A stretch of DNA of 64,000 bases from JAKAWQ01 sp963840545 (GTDB lineage: Bacteria > Pseudomonadota > Alphaproteobacteria > Acetobacterales > Acetobacteraceae), in the NCBI GenBank assembly GCA_963840545.1, contig CAWIZE010000001.1:1-64000 (forward strand). The letters run 5' to 3'. Below the pieces are notes generated by a model, which did not search any database, had not been told where the DNA came from, and was given only the letters and a program-made list of their open reading frames with translations. Positions within the stretch are counted from its first letter, which is position 1, and each line of letters opens with the position of its first letter. A program made the translations under genes and the position numbers. Shown one piece after another: positions 53,861-62,620 of this stretch.

Positions 53861-55243
53861 ATGGCGACAAGCGCTCACGACCCTGCCGCCGACCCTGGCG
53901 CCGACCCTGCCGCCGACCGGGCGGTCCGCTATCTCGTCGATACGCACAGCCCCGGTGGTGCGCGCATCGGCTGGCTGATGATCTCCTCGATCTTCATCGA
54001 GGCATGGGACCTCTACGCGATCTCTTTCGTCCTGATCTACATTTCCGCCATCTTCCATCCCTCCCCGCTCCTGCTCGGGCTGGCGGCGGCGGCGACGCAG
54101 GGCGGCGCCGTGATCGGCGCGCTGATCGGCGGGTGGCTCTCGGACCGGATCGGGCGGCGCGCGGTCTTTCTCGGCACGATGGTGATGTTCGTCGTCGTGG
54201 CAGTCGCGCAATCCTTCGCCCAGAACATGGCGACGCTGGTCGTGCTCCGGCTGATCCTCGGCCTGCCGCTCGGGAGCGACATCTCCAACGGCTACACCTA
54301 CATCATGGAATCGATGCAGCACGGCAAGCGGGAGGTGATGGGCAACCGCTGGCAGTTCATGTTCGCGGTCGGCGAGGTCGTCTCCGTCGCCGTCGTCGCC
54401 GTGCTGGTGGCGAGCGGGATGGCGCCGGACCTGATCTGGCGCATCGCACTCGGGCTCGGGGCCGTGCCGGCGCTGGCGATCCTTTTCCTCCGCGCGGAAT
54501 TGCCGGAGACGGCGATCTGGCTGATCCAGCGCGGGCGGTATCGCGAGGCCAAGCGGGTGACGCAGGCGATGTACGGCGACCCGCTGGACATGCTTCCCGA
54601 CCAGGACGTCGAGGCGCCGCGAGTGAAGCTCGCCGACTTCTTCGCGCATCTGAGGGAGAGCCCGAGACGCTGGCGGGCGACGCTGTTCGGCTGGATCGGG
54701 TGCTTCGCGCAGAGCGGCGAGTTCTCGACCTTCGCCTTCTATATCCCGGTGCTGTTCACGCTGCTCGGGGTGACCGGCCATCTCGGCACCGCGCTCGTCA
54801 CGCTCGGCCTTTACGTGCTCGCCGGGATCTCGGGCTTCGTCGGGCCGCTGATCACGCCGGTCATCGGGCAGCGCGCGCTGAGCATCGCGGGGTTCGGGAT
54901 CGTCCTCGTCTCGCTGATCGCGGCGGCGATCGCGATCTATACCGGCCATCTCCTGCTGCTGCCGTTCGCCGCGGCGGCGATGCTGTGGGGCCATTACTGG
55001 GATGCCGAGAACGTCATGACGATTCCCTCGATGGTGGCGAAGCCCCAATATCGCGGCACCGCCTCCGGGATCGCCTATGTCTTCGTCAAGCTGCCGGCGT
55101 TCCTTGCGATCTTCCTCTTTCCCGTCTTCTTCACCGCGATCGGCAAGGGGAACGCGACGCTCTTCACCGCGCTCTTTCCGCTGATCGGCCTGCTTGCCGC
55201 GATCTTCATCCTGCCGGAGGTCTATGGCTACCGGGAGGATTGA
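53861..55243 (+). CDS. MFS transporter, sugar-porter-like
   Basis: A 460-residue protein with 12 helices. FIEAWDLYAISFVLIYISAI at helix 1, GGWLSDRIGRRAVFLGTMVM after helix 2, and LRLILGLPLGSDISNGYTYI in helix 4 are MFS sugar/organic-acid porter motifs; a long central loop holds RYREAKRVTQAMYGDPLDML. GAGGATG gives the start at 53861. Likely imports the substrate of the preceding enolase-superfamily enzyme. Confidence 0.87.
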   Translation: MATSAHDPAADPGADPAADRAVRYLVDTHSPGGARIGWLMISSIFIEAWDLYAISFVLIYISAIFHPSPLLLGLAAAATQGGAVIGALIGGWLSDRIGRRAVFLGTMVMFVVVAVAQSFAQNMATLVVLRLILGLPLGSDISNGYTYIMESMQHGKREVMGNRWQFMFAVGEVVSVAVVAVLVASGMAPDLIWRIALGLGAVPALAILFLRAELPETAIWLIQRGRYREAKRVTQAMYGDPLDMLPDQDVEAPRVKLADFFAHLRESPRRWRATLFGWIGCFAQSGEFSTFAFYIPVLFTLLGVTGHLGTALVTLGLYVLAGISGFVGPLITPVIGQRALSIAGFGIVLVSLIAAAIAIYTGHLLLLPFAAAAMLWGHYWDAENVMTIPSMVAKPQYRGTASGIAYVFVKLPAFLAIFLFPVFFTAIGKGNATLFTALFPLIGLLAAIFILPEVYGYRED

Positions 55244-55571
55244 GGCGGGAGCCGGCGGCGAAGCGCCGGGACGGCGCGGGCGGGGCGCCTATCCGCGACT
55301 CGCCCACGCCAGGGGAGCGTACCGCGCGTACGAGGTGCTGGCGGCGTTCGACGCGGTGCTCACCGCGGAGCGCGCGGGCTCGAGGGACTCGGGGCGTTCG
55401 GGCCGGGCGGTTGAGCCCGGGCGAAGCCGTTGCCCGGGCCAGGCTTTCCGTTGCCGCGGCGGGACAATCCGGCGATCGTCGCCCTCGCCCGTGCGGTGGC
55501 GTGCGAGCGCTCCGGCGGCGGGCATCGGGGCCACCATTCGAGCGGGCGCGCGCCATGCCGGAGACGGCGGT
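55244..55571. other. 328 bases without a recognisable gene
   Basis: GC-rich stretch between the MFS gene and the DUF1275 gene. Several frames stay open only because of composition. A phrase ARGAYRAYEVLAAFDAVLTA in one frame looks protein-like and could be a remnant, but there is no start or family match. Confidence 0.4.
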
Positions 55572-56318
55572 TTGAGCATCCCGGCCGACAATGCGCGCCA
55601 GGAGCCCGGCCGGCCGGAGGCCTCGAATCCGCTGCTCTCCATCCTGCGCTGGGACCGCGGCCCCCGGGTCTCGCACGTCGTCGGACTCTATCTGATCGCC
55701 GGCCTTTGCGGGCTGGTCGACGCGGCCTGCTTTCTCGCACTCGGCGCGGTCTTCGCCGAGATGATGACCGGAAATCTGCTGCTGTTGAGCTTCGACCTCG
55801 GCACCTTCCGTCCGCTCATGCAGCACGCCGTCTACCTGATCGCGCTCGGCAGCTTCGCGGCGGGTGCTGTCGCCGGCGGGCGGATCGTGCGCAGCGCCCG
55901 CGGGCACACGCGGCTCGGGTTCGCCGTGGAGTGGGGGTTCCTTGCGCTCGCGGTGATCCTGAGCCCCTTCCTGCCGCCCGGCTCGAGCGGGGCGATCCGC
56001 GACGCCATCATCGCCCTGCTCGCCTGTGCGATGGGCATGCAGAACGCCCTGCTGCGCCGCCACGGCGTGCCCGACCTCGCCACCAATGTCATGACCCTGA
56101 CGCTGACCGCGCTGGTGGCGGACTCCGTTCTCTCGGGCGGCCAGAACGAGCGCTGGCAGCGCCGCGCGAGTTCGATCGGGAGCTTCATGGCCTGCGCCGT
56201 CCTGGGCGCGGCGCTGACCCGGATGATCGGGCCCTGGGCGCCGCTGGCGCTGGCGCTGGTGCTTTTCTCCGTGGCCCTCACCGGGTTGACGCGCCAGGAT
56301 GCGCCGCCGCCGCGCTAG
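55572..56318 (+). CDS. YoaK/DUF1275 family membrane protein
   Basis: A 248-residue protein with six or seven helices. LYLIAGLCGLVDAACFLALG, then VFAEMMTGNLLLLSFDLG, is the DUF1275 signature, and MGMQNALLRRHGVPDLATNV with MTLTLTALVADS is the second. Start set at TTG 55572 (GGAG 9 bases upstream); no ATG is available before helix 1, so the start is uncertain. Transport-like, function unknown. Confidence 0.8.
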   Translation: MSIPADNARQEPGRPEASNPLLSILRWDRGPRVSHVVGLYLIAGLCGLVDAACFLALGAVFAEMMTGNLLLLSFDLGTFRPLMQHAVYLIALGSFAAGAVAGGRIVRSARGHTRLGFAVEWGFLALAVILSPFLPPGSSGAIRDAIIALLACAMGMQNALLRRHGVPDLATNVMTLTLTALVADSVLSGGQNERWQRRASSIGSFMACAVLGAALTRMIGPWAPLALALVLFSVALTGLTRQDAPPPR

Positions 56319-56323
56319 TGCCG

Positions 56324-56338
56324 GCTCTCAAAGAGAGC
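56324..56338 (+). terminator. Hairpin after the DUF1275 gene
   Basis: GCTCTC-AAA-GAGAGC, a perfect six-base-pair stem, begins 5 bases after the stop codon. There is no T run, so termination would be weak or Rho-assisted. Confidence 0.4.
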
Positions 56339-56360
56339 TGACACGTCGGTGTCTGTCCAA

Positions 56361-56423
56361 GTGCCCGATTGGCGCGGCGTTTCGTGATCGCTGCGCGCGT
56401 GACGAAACTCTGCGATCGGGCAC
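56361..56423. repeat. Nested inverted repeat upstream of a membrane protein gene
   Basis: GTGCCCGAT (56361-56369) pairs with ATCGGGCAC (56415-56423), and inside it GTTTCGT (56379-56385) pairs with ACGAAAC (56402-56408). It could form a long two-part stem in the leader of the gene at 56493. Confidence 0.65.
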
Positions 56424-56492
56424 CAGCGCGCTCCCCGCTCGCGCGGGTGGGGCCAGCACGTCGCCGGGAGATGATCATGTCGGAGACGAGCC

Positions 56493-57032
56493 ATGGCTAA
56501 CCAGACGCCGCCCGGCGCGACCATCGCCGGGAGGCTGGGCCGCGAGCTCAGGCAATATGCACTGATATCCGCGTATCTCTATGTCTGCTTCGGGGCGCTC
56601 GTCCTCTACAAGGCGGCGATCCTGCGCGGGCAGGGCATTGCCTATGTGCCGTTCGGATTGGCGGCCATCAAGGCGCTGATCCTGGCGAAGTTCATGCTCG
56701 TGGGCCATGCGGCGAAAATCGGCGAGCGATACGCGCGGCGCCGGTTCGTTCACGTCGTCGCCCATAAGTCTCTTTTGTTTCTGGTCCTGCTTTTCGTGCT
56801 TTCGCTCGGCGAGGCGGTGGCGGTCGGGCTTTTCCACGGACGGCGGGTCGTCGCCTCGCTCGCGGCGGCGACCGGCAGCTCGCTGCTGCAAACCCTCGCC
56901 AGCTGCCTGATCATGCTGCTCATCCTCATTCCGTACCTGAGTTTACGCGAACTGAACCAGGTTCTCGGCGAAGGACGGCTGCGGCAGATTATTTTCGCGC
57001 ACCGCGCCGGACTCCAATCCGGCCGGCGTTAG
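56493..57032 (+). CDS. Membrane protein of unknown function
   Basis: A 179-residue protein with about four helices: YALISAYLYVCFGALVLYKA, YVPFGLAAIKALILAKFMLV, LLFLVLLFVLSLGEAVAVGL and LLQTLASCLIMLLILIPYLS. The KALILAKFMLVGHAAKIGER and YLSLRELNQVLGEGRL stretches look conserved. Ribosome site GGAG before ATG 56493. I do not recognise a named family. Preceded by a nested inverted repeat. Confidence 0.7.
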   Translation: MANQTPPGATIAGRLGRELRQYALISAYLYVCFGALVLYKAAILRGQGIAYVPFGLAAIKALILAKFMLVGHAAKIGERYARRRFVHVVAHKSLLFLVLLFVLSLGEAVAVGLFHGRRVVASLAAATGSSLLQTLASCLIMLLILIPYLSLRELNQVLGEGRLRQIIFAHRAGLQSGRR

Positions 57033-57104
57033 GAACGCCAGCAGGTTCGGGCGGCCCCCGGTCCAGCTAGCCGGAGCGGGCAGCCGGTGCGGGCAGCCGG
57101 TGCG

Positions 57105-57413
57105 CTATCCGTACATCTTCACCGCCCGCTCGATCGCCGGCGCGGCCTTTTCGAGGTCCGCGGCGATCATCGCCGGGGTTGCCTCGATGCCGGCGTTGAG
57201 CGCCAGGAACCATGGCTCGGCAAGCGCCGGGATATCCGAGGCGGCGGCGAGGTCGACGATCAGGACGGCGGTGCGCCGGCCACCATCGGCGATGAAGTAG
57301 GCGGCTTCCGGCTTCTGCTGCTCGAGGATCTCGCGGATCACGGTCAGGTTGTTCTTTCTGGCGGCGGCGTTGGCCGCTTCGACCGGAAAGGAAATCTTGA
57401 CCAGGAATCGCAT
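57105..57413 (-). CDS. Small hypothetical protein, ferredoxin-like
   Basis: A 102-residue soluble protein: MRFLVKISFPVEAANAAARK, LTVIREILEQQKPEAAYFIA, DGGRRTAVLIVDLAAASDIP, ALAEPWFLALNAGIEATPAM. The beta-alpha-beta layout resembles DUF3303/muconolactone-isomerase-like folds. Start ATG 57411-57413. Function unknown. Confidence 0.68.
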   Translation of the reverse strand: MRFLVKISFPVEAANAAARKNNLTVIREILEQQKPEAAYFIADGGRRTAVLIVDLAAASDIPALAEPWFLALNAGIEATPAMIAADLEKAAPAIERAVKMYG

Positions 57414-57553
57414 CAGCGTGCCTCCCCTTCAGGTTCCGATCGGCGTTCCGCCGGAACGGCGAACCCATCGTCACGGCGTGTCAGGCCTTTATCGTTGCCA
57501 CTGCCGACCGTTCCCTGCAAGCGCGGGCGGGGCGCGGTGGTGCCCGGCCGGGC

Positions 57554-58096
57554 TCAGGCGGCCGCCGCGGACGATTTCGTCAGCATCTTGGAGACCCACC
57601 CCGACGCATAGCCGAAGCACGCTCCGATCGCCATCGAGACGATCAGCAGCACCAGGGGATTGGCGAACGAGGCCGAAGAGAGGTTGAAGAGCGGCCCCGT
57701 CGACGGCGCGGTCGAGGTCGCGGACAGGGAATAGGCGACGACCGCCGCATAGCCGTAGACGTTGGCCGGGACCGCGGAGAGCGCGTCGACCGAAGCGACG
57801 ATCACCAGGAAGAAGACGGTCACGCCGACGACCACCGCCGGCCAGACGGTGCCGAGCGCGGGAATCGGAACGTGGACGATGATGAGGAGCGCGATCCACG
57901 CGACCACCGCGCCGTAGGCGGTGCCGACGACGGTCTTCACGAACGCGCCCGTGTCACCGCCGCTGTGGAAGAAGCAGCCCCAGCCGATGAACCCGGCCCA
58001 CACGAGGACGAAGCCGCTCAAGGGGCCGAGCGCAAGAAACGCCCAGATGGCTCCAAGGACGCCAATGCTGAGCGAAAGAGCAACCAAGGACGTCAT
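57554..58096 (-). CDS. DUF1097 family membrane protein
   Basis: A 180-residue protein with five or six helices. MTSLVALSLSIGVLGAIWAF, FVLVWAGFIGWGCFFHSGGD and GFACFGYASGW-like C-terminal element (ACFGYASGWVSKMLTKS) fit DUF1097. Strong ribosome site GGGAGGG before ATG 58096. Members are found near urea, allantoin or transporter genes; no such neighbours here. Confidence 0.8.
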   Translation of the reverse strand: MTSLVALSLSIGVLGAIWAFLALGPLSGFVLVWAGFIGWGCFFHSGGDTGAFVKTVVGTAYGAVVAWIALLIIVHVPIPALGTVWPAVVVGVTVFFLVIVASVDALSAVPANVYGYAAVVAYSLSATSTAPSTGPLFNLSSASFANPLVLLIVSMAIGACFGYASGWVSKMLTKSSAAAA

Positions 58097-58191
58097 TTGA
58101 CCCTCCCAAGAATTTTTGTCCCGGGCATGTCCGGCGGCGCCGAACAGACCCGGGCATGCATTTTCGAACGGATTCGGCGGGCTCCCGGAGA

Positions 58192-58229
58192 GCCTCGCGA
58201 GTCCGGCGAAGCCGGATCTTTCGCGAGGC
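58192..58229. repeat. Two-tier hairpin in the DUF1097 leader region
   Basis: GCCTCGCGA (58192-58200) pairs perfectly with TCGCGAGGC (58221-58229); inside, CCGGC-GAA-GCCGG forms a second stem with a three-base loop. It lies in a 314-base gap, 96 bases upstream of the DUF1097 start. A GGAGG-ATG start at 58274 on the same strand opens an arginine-rich frame (MALAAKASQELPGGAASRKI) that spans the hairpin; it may be a leader peptide or chance. Otherwise no gene in the gap 58097-58410. Confidence 0.65.
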
Positions 58230-58410
58230 GGCGCCGCCCGGAAGCTCCTGCGATGCCTTGGCGGCGAGAGCCATGGTCCTCCTCCGCGAGCGTCCCTTGC
58301 AACAAGATTCGCGACCCGCATCCCGATGGCGGCGCGTCTCGCACCGGAGGGGTGCCGAGGGGCACGGTCATCCGTGATAGGAAGGTCGCCGCCGCGGGAA
58401 GGAATTCGCC

Positions 58411-59823
58411 ATGAGTGAAGCGCCGGTCAGGGACATCCGCCACGTGGTCGTCCTGATGCTCGAGAACCGCTCCTTCGATTGCATGCTGGGACGCCTGCGC
58501 CCGGCGGGGCCGGATTTCGACGGGCTCACGGGAACGGAAAAAAATGTCTGGCACGATCCGGCGGGTGCCGAGCGGACGATCGAGGTGTGGAGCAGCGCCG
58601 AGCTGACGGCGGGAGCGGCGGCGATCCCGGACCCCGATCCCGGGGAAAAATTCACCGACATCCAGGTGCAGATCGGGGGGCTCGCCGGCGACGCGCCGAT
58701 GGGCGGGTTCGTCGCCAGCTACATGCGCCAGAAGCCCGGCTCGGCGCTCTATGATCCGCGGGCTCCGATGCATTTTTTCACGCCCGAGCAACTGCCGGTG
58801 TTGAGCGGGCTTGCGCGCGCCTTCGCCGTCAGCGACCGCTGGTTCGCCTCGGCGCCGTGCCAGACCTGGCCGAACCGCTTCTTCGCCCATTGCGGCACCG
58901 CGGGCGGTTTCGTTGACAACGCGCCGGAGCGGCTGCCCTTCACCATGCCGAGCGTGTTCAACCGGCTCGAGGAGAGGAATTGCGCTTGGCGGCTCTATTT
59001 CCATGATTTTCCGCAAGCGGCGACCCTGTCTTCGCTGTGGGATGACGTGCCCGGGCATTTCCGCCGGTTCGAGGCGTTCGCCGCGGATGCCGCCGCCGGG
59101 CGGCTTCCCGAGTACGCCTTGATCGAGCCGCGCTACTTCACCGACATGCTCTCTGGCCTGCTGCCGGACGATCAGCATCCGCCGCACGACGTGGCCTATG
59201 GCGAGCGGCTCATCGCGGAGGTGTATGCCGCCGTGCGCGGCGGGCCGGCATGGCGGCAGACGCTGCTGATCATCACCTATGACGAGCATGGCGGCTGCTT
59301 CGACCATGTGCCGCCGCCCGCGGCGACGCCACCGGGCGGGCCCTATCCGGACGGGTTCGGCTTCGACCGCTTCGGCGTGCGCGTGCCGGCGGTGATCGTC
59401 TCGCCTTACGTGCGGCCCGGCAGCGTGCTGCGGGCGCACGGCGCGATGCCCTTCGACCACACGACGATCATCGCGACCCTGCGGGCTTTGTTCGATCTCG
59501 GCCGGCTCACCGCGCGCGACGCGGCGGCGCCGCACCTGCTCGATCTGCTGGGGGACGATCCGGCGAATGACGGCCCTGCCGACTTTGCCGTGCCGGCCGT
59601 TGCGAAACCGGGCCCGGCGGCGGTGGCGGCGGCGAAGGCGCGCCCGCCCAACGATCTCCAGGCGAGCCTCGGCGCGGCATCGGCGCATCTGCCGACCGCC
59701 GGCGTGGACCTCGCGCGCCATGGGGCGAGGATCGCAGCGGGCGCGATCCCGGTGCGTGCCGAGATCGCCGCGACCGGGGAGTTCGTGGCGGCGCAGGTGA
59801 AGGCGTTCCTCGGAGAGGTCTGA
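58411..59823 (+). CDS. Phosphoesterase family protein (phospholipase C-like)
   Basis: A 470-residue member of the PF04185 phosphoesterase family. HVVVLMLENRSFDCMLGRLR is the N-terminal metal-site motif, SAPCQTWPNRFFAHCGTAGG the second, and LIITYDEHGGCFDHVPPPAA the third; FDHTTIIATLRALFDLGRLT gives the last histidine. No signal peptide is present, unlike secreted phospholipases C, so it probably acts in the cytoplasm. Alanine-rich extension after residue 390. Substrate not known. Confidence 0.85.
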   Translation: MSEAPVRDIRHVVVLMLENRSFDCMLGRLRPAGPDFDGLTGTEKNVWHDPAGAERTIEVWSSAELTAGAAAIPDPDPGEKFTDIQVQIGGLAGDAPMGGFVASYMRQKPGSALYDPRAPMHFFTPEQLPVLSGLARAFAVSDRWFASAPCQTWPNRFFAHCGTAGGFVDNAPERLPFTMPSVFNRLEERNCAWRLYFHDFPQAATLSSLWDDVPGHFRRFEAFAADAAAGRLPEYALIEPRYFTDMLSGLLPDDQHPPHDVAYGERLIAEVYAAVRGGPAWRQTLLIITYDEHGGCFDHVPPPAATPPGGPYPDGFGFDRFGVRVPAVIVSPYVRPGSVLRAHGAMPFDHTTIIATLRALFDLGRLTARDAAAPHLLDLLGDDPANDGPADFAVPAVAKPGPAAVAAAKARPPNDLQASLGAASAHLPTAGVDLARHGARIAAGAIPVRAEIAATGEFVAAQVKAFLGEV

Positions 59824-59837
59824 GCGAGCGCGGCGGG

Positions 59838-60752
59838 TCAGGCGAGGAGGTGGCGGATTCTCGCGATGTCCGCCTGCATTTCGACGGCCAGCCAGTCGCG
59901 GATCGCCAGTGTGACGTCCCTGAGCGGGCGGGCGCGCGGCGCCATCAGGTGGTAGGCGCGGCCGGTTGCGACACGCCGGCTCGAGGCCGGCACCAGCATG
60001 CCCTGGCCGAGCGCGTGCGAGACGGCGGAGACCCAGCCGAGCGCGATCCCCTGCCCGTTCATCGCCGCCTGCACGACGACGGCATAATCGGAAAAAGCGA
60101 TCGAGGCGTGGCCCGGCGCGCACGGACCCCAATAGCCGGTGAAATCCTGCAGCGGATCGGCAAAGAGGAGAAGAGTGTGCGGCGCCTCGGCGCCGTCATC
60201 GAGCGGGCCGTGCTCGCGCAGGTACGCGGGGCTGCAGACCGGCATGACCAGCTCCGGGGCGAATTCCCAGGCGTGGCAATCGGACTCCTCGCCCGGCTGC
60301 ATGCGCATCGCCAGATCGACATTGCCGAGCGGACCGCGCAACGTGCCGGAGATGAGCTGGAAGCGCAGATCGACCGTCGGGAAGTCGCGGTGGAAGCGTT
60401 GCATGCGGGGAATGAACCAGTGGGTGACGAAGGCGGTGGAGAAGGAAAGCTCGACCACGTGCTTTTGGGTGCGCGCCGCGACGAGCGCGGCGAGCGCGCC
60501 TTCGACCCGCTCGAACCCCTCGCTCACCGCGCGGTAGAGGGTCTTGCCCTCTTCGGTGAGCGCGAGCCCGCGGGCGCCGCGGCTGAAGAGCACGAGGCCG
60601 AGATGTGCCTCGAGCTGGGCGATGCTGCGGCTGACCGAGGGCTGGGTGACGTTGAACTCGCGCGCCGCCGCGCCGCAGCTGCCGCAACGCGCCGCGGCCT
60701 CGAAGACCAGGAGCGAGCGCGCCGAGGGGATCAGTCTGCCGAGGCCAGCCAT
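59838..60752 (-). CDS. LysR-family regulator, GcvA-like
   Basis: A 304-residue LTTR: LIPSARSLLVFEAAARCGSC with helix-turn-helix AAREFNVTQPSVSRSIAQLE, and an effector domain like the GcvA group (SFSTAFVTHWFIPRMQRFHR). ATG 60752 is chosen because the start codon lies inside a perfect 17-base palindrome that is probably its operator; a start 7 codons upstream is also in frame. Divergent from the ABC transporter operon, which it likely regulates. Confidence 0.88.
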   Translation of the reverse strand: MAGLGRLIPSARSLLVFEAAARCGSCGAAAREFNVTQPSVSRSIAQLEAHLGLVLFSRGARGLALTEEGKTLYRAVSEGFERVEGALAALVAARTQKHVVELSFSTAFVTHWFIPRMQRFHRDFPTVDLRFQLISGTLRGPLGNVDLAMRMQPGEESDCHAWEFAPELVMPVCSPAYLREHGPLDDGAEAPHTLLLFADPLQDFTGYWGPCAPGHASIAFSDYAVVVQAAMNGQGIALGWVSAVSHALGQGMLVPASSRRVATGRAYHLMAPRARPLRDVTLAIRDWLAVEMQADIARIRHLLA

Positions 60753-60766
60753 ACGCTGAGCGTATG
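60750..60766. promoter_or_regulatory. Palindromic operator over the lysR start codon
   Basis: CATACGCTGAGCGTATG is a perfect 8+1+8 palindrome containing the T-N11-A form (ATACGCTGAGCGTAT) bound by LysR-type regulators. Its left end is the complement of the lysR ATG, so bound regulator would block its own initiation region. Confidence 0.7.
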
Positions 60767-60786
60767 ACCCCACTAAGAATTGTCAA

Positions 60787-60800
60787 GCTGACATGTCAGC
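60787..60800. promoter_or_regulatory. Second palindrome upstream of the ABC operon
   Basis: GCTGACATGTCAGC is a perfect 14-base palindrome, 20 bases from the LysR palindrome and 128 bases before the substrate-binding gene ATG. It may be a separate operator. Confidence 0.5.
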
Positions 60801-60927
60801 CATCCGTGGAGCACATAGATGCCCGGCGCCCGGACCGCGAGGAGGGGCGCCGCCAAGGAACGCCAACAGGGACGCTGACAGGGATGGCGGCTTTCGGGCC
60901 GCCATCGAGCAAGGGGCAAAAAGAGAA

Positions 60928-62589
60928 ATGACCGCGCAGAGACCGGACGCAGGACGTGATGCAGGACGTGATGCGGGGCCCGCTGGGGCCGATTCCGTTT
61001 CCCTCGGCGAGGCCGAGCGGAACGCGCTCAGGAAAGCGCTCTGCCGCGGTGCCACGCGGCGCGAGCTTGGGCAGTGGCTGGCGGCGGCCGGGCTCGGCGC
61101 GCTTGCCGCCGGCGGCGCCGTGGACGAGGCGGCGGCCGCGGTCACGGCGGCGCCCAAGCGCGGCGGGTCCATCCGGGTCGCCGGCGAGGACACCTCGACC
61201 GCCGACACGCTCGATCCGGCGCGCGCCAACAACTCCACCGACTATACGCGCCTTTTCATGTTCTATAGCGGCCTCACGGTGTTCGACGCGCATTTGACGC
61301 CGCACCCGGAGCTGGCACTTTCGATCGACAACCGCGCCGCCACCGTGTGGACCATCAAGCTCCGCAAGGATGTCCATTTCCACGACGGCTCGCCCTTCAC
61401 CTCGGCGGATGTCGTCTTTTCGCTCAACCGGCTCAAGGACCCGAAGACCGGCTCGGTGGTGATGCCGCTGGCGAGCCAGATGCAGGAGATCAAGGCCACG
61501 GCGCCGGACGAGGTGACGATCACGCTTTCCTCGCCGAACGCCGACCTGCCGTCCATCCTCGCCGTCTATCAATTCGTCATCGTCAAGGACGGGACCACCG
61601 ATTTCAGCAAAGGGATCGGCACCGGCCCGTTCCGCTGCAAGGAGTTCAGGCCCGGCGTGCGCTCGGTGGGCGTGCGCAATCCGGATTATTTCCACGCGCC
61701 CGAGCCCTATCTCGACGAGGTCATCTTCTTCGGGATTCCAGACGAGTCCGCGCGCGTCAACGCACTGCTCTCGGGCGGGGTGGATATCGCGGGCTCGATC
61801 GATCCGCGCTCGACCCGCCAGGTCAATGGCGCCAAGGGCTATGCGGTGATGGAGACCAAGGCCGGCGAATACACCGACCTCATCATGCGCCTCGACCTGC
61901 CGCAGACCGGCAACCCCGATTTCGTGATGGCGATGAAGTACCTGCAGGACCGCGCGCGGATCAAGAGCGCGATCTTCCTCGATTACGCGACCATCGGCAA
62001 CGACCAGCCGGTCGATCCGACGAACCCCTATTTCTGCGCCGACGTGCCGCAGCGGCCCTTCGACCCCGACCGCGCCAAGTTCCACCTGAACAAGTCCGGC
62101 ATGGCGAATGTGGCGGTGCCGATCGTCTGCTCGGAGGCCGCGACCGGCTCGGTCGAGATGGCCCTGATGCAGCAGGAGGCGGGGAGCAAGATCGGGCTCA
62201 AGCTCGACGTCCGGCGCGTGCCGGCGAGCGGCTACTGGTCGAACTACTGGCTGAAGGCTCCCATCGGCTACGGCAATATCCTGCCGCGCCCGACCGCCAA
62301 TATCCTGCTCAGCCTCTTCTTCCGCGCCGGCGCCCCGTGGAACGAGAGCCGCTGGAAGGATCCAAAATTCGACCAGCTCCTTTTGCAATCCCGAGCCGAG
62401 ACCGACATCGCCAAGCGCAAGCAGATGTATTGCGACATGCAGGGCATGATCAGCGACAATGCCGGGATCGGCATCCCGGTCTTCATCAGCGAGCTCGATG
62501 CCTATGCGACGCGCGTTCATGGGCTTCATCCGGTCCCGACCGGCGACCTGATGGGCTATAATTTCGCCCAGCATGTCTGGCTCGAATAG
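60928..62589 (+). CDS. ABC transporter substrate-binding protein, SBP_bac_5 type
   Basis: A 553-residue periplasmic binding protein for peptides, opines or similar. A Tat-like segment CRGATRRELGQWLAAAGLGA is followed by cleavage near AAAA. The body has KRGGSIRVAGEDTSTADTLD, LRKDVHFHDGSPFTSADVVF and KGIGTGPFRCKEF, the family's usual stretches. The N-terminal 40 residues before the Tat motif are unusually long and polar. ATG 60928 chosen; an upstream in-frame start would run through the palindrome. First gene of a transporter operon. Confidence 0.9.
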   Translation: MTAQRPDAGRDAGRDAGPAGADSVSLGEAERNALRKALCRGATRRELGQWLAAAGLGALAAGGAVDEAAAAVTAAPKRGGSIRVAGEDTSTADTLDPARANNSTDYTRLFMFYSGLTVFDAHLTPHPELALSIDNRAATVWTIKLRKDVHFHDGSPFTSADVVFSLNRLKDPKTGSVVMPLASQMQEIKATAPDEVTITLSSPNADLPSILAVYQFVIVKDGTTDFSKGIGTGPFRCKEFRPGVRSVGVRNPDYFHAPEPYLDEVIFFGIPDESARVNALLSGGVDIAGSIDPRSTRQVNGAKGYAVMETKAGEYTDLIMRLDLPQTGNPDFVMAMKYLQDRARIKSAIFLDYATIGNDQPVDPTNPYFCADVPQRPFDPDRAKFHLNKSGMANVAVPIVCSEAATGSVEMALMQQEAGSKIGLKLDVRRVPASGYWSNYWLKAPIGYGNILPRPTANILLSLFFRAGAPWNESRWKDPKFDQLLLQSRAETDIAKRKQMYCDMQGMISDNAGIGIPVFISELDAYATRVHGLHPVPTGDLMGYNFAQHVWLE

Positions 62590-62620
62590 CGAAGCGGACC
62601 GAAGGCGCGGCGGGAGGATC

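Noticed and set aside
55244..55575. Open frames between the sugar-porter and the DUF1275 gene as an extra gene.
   Set aside because: Several frames are open at once because of composition, none has a ribosome site with a recognisable product.
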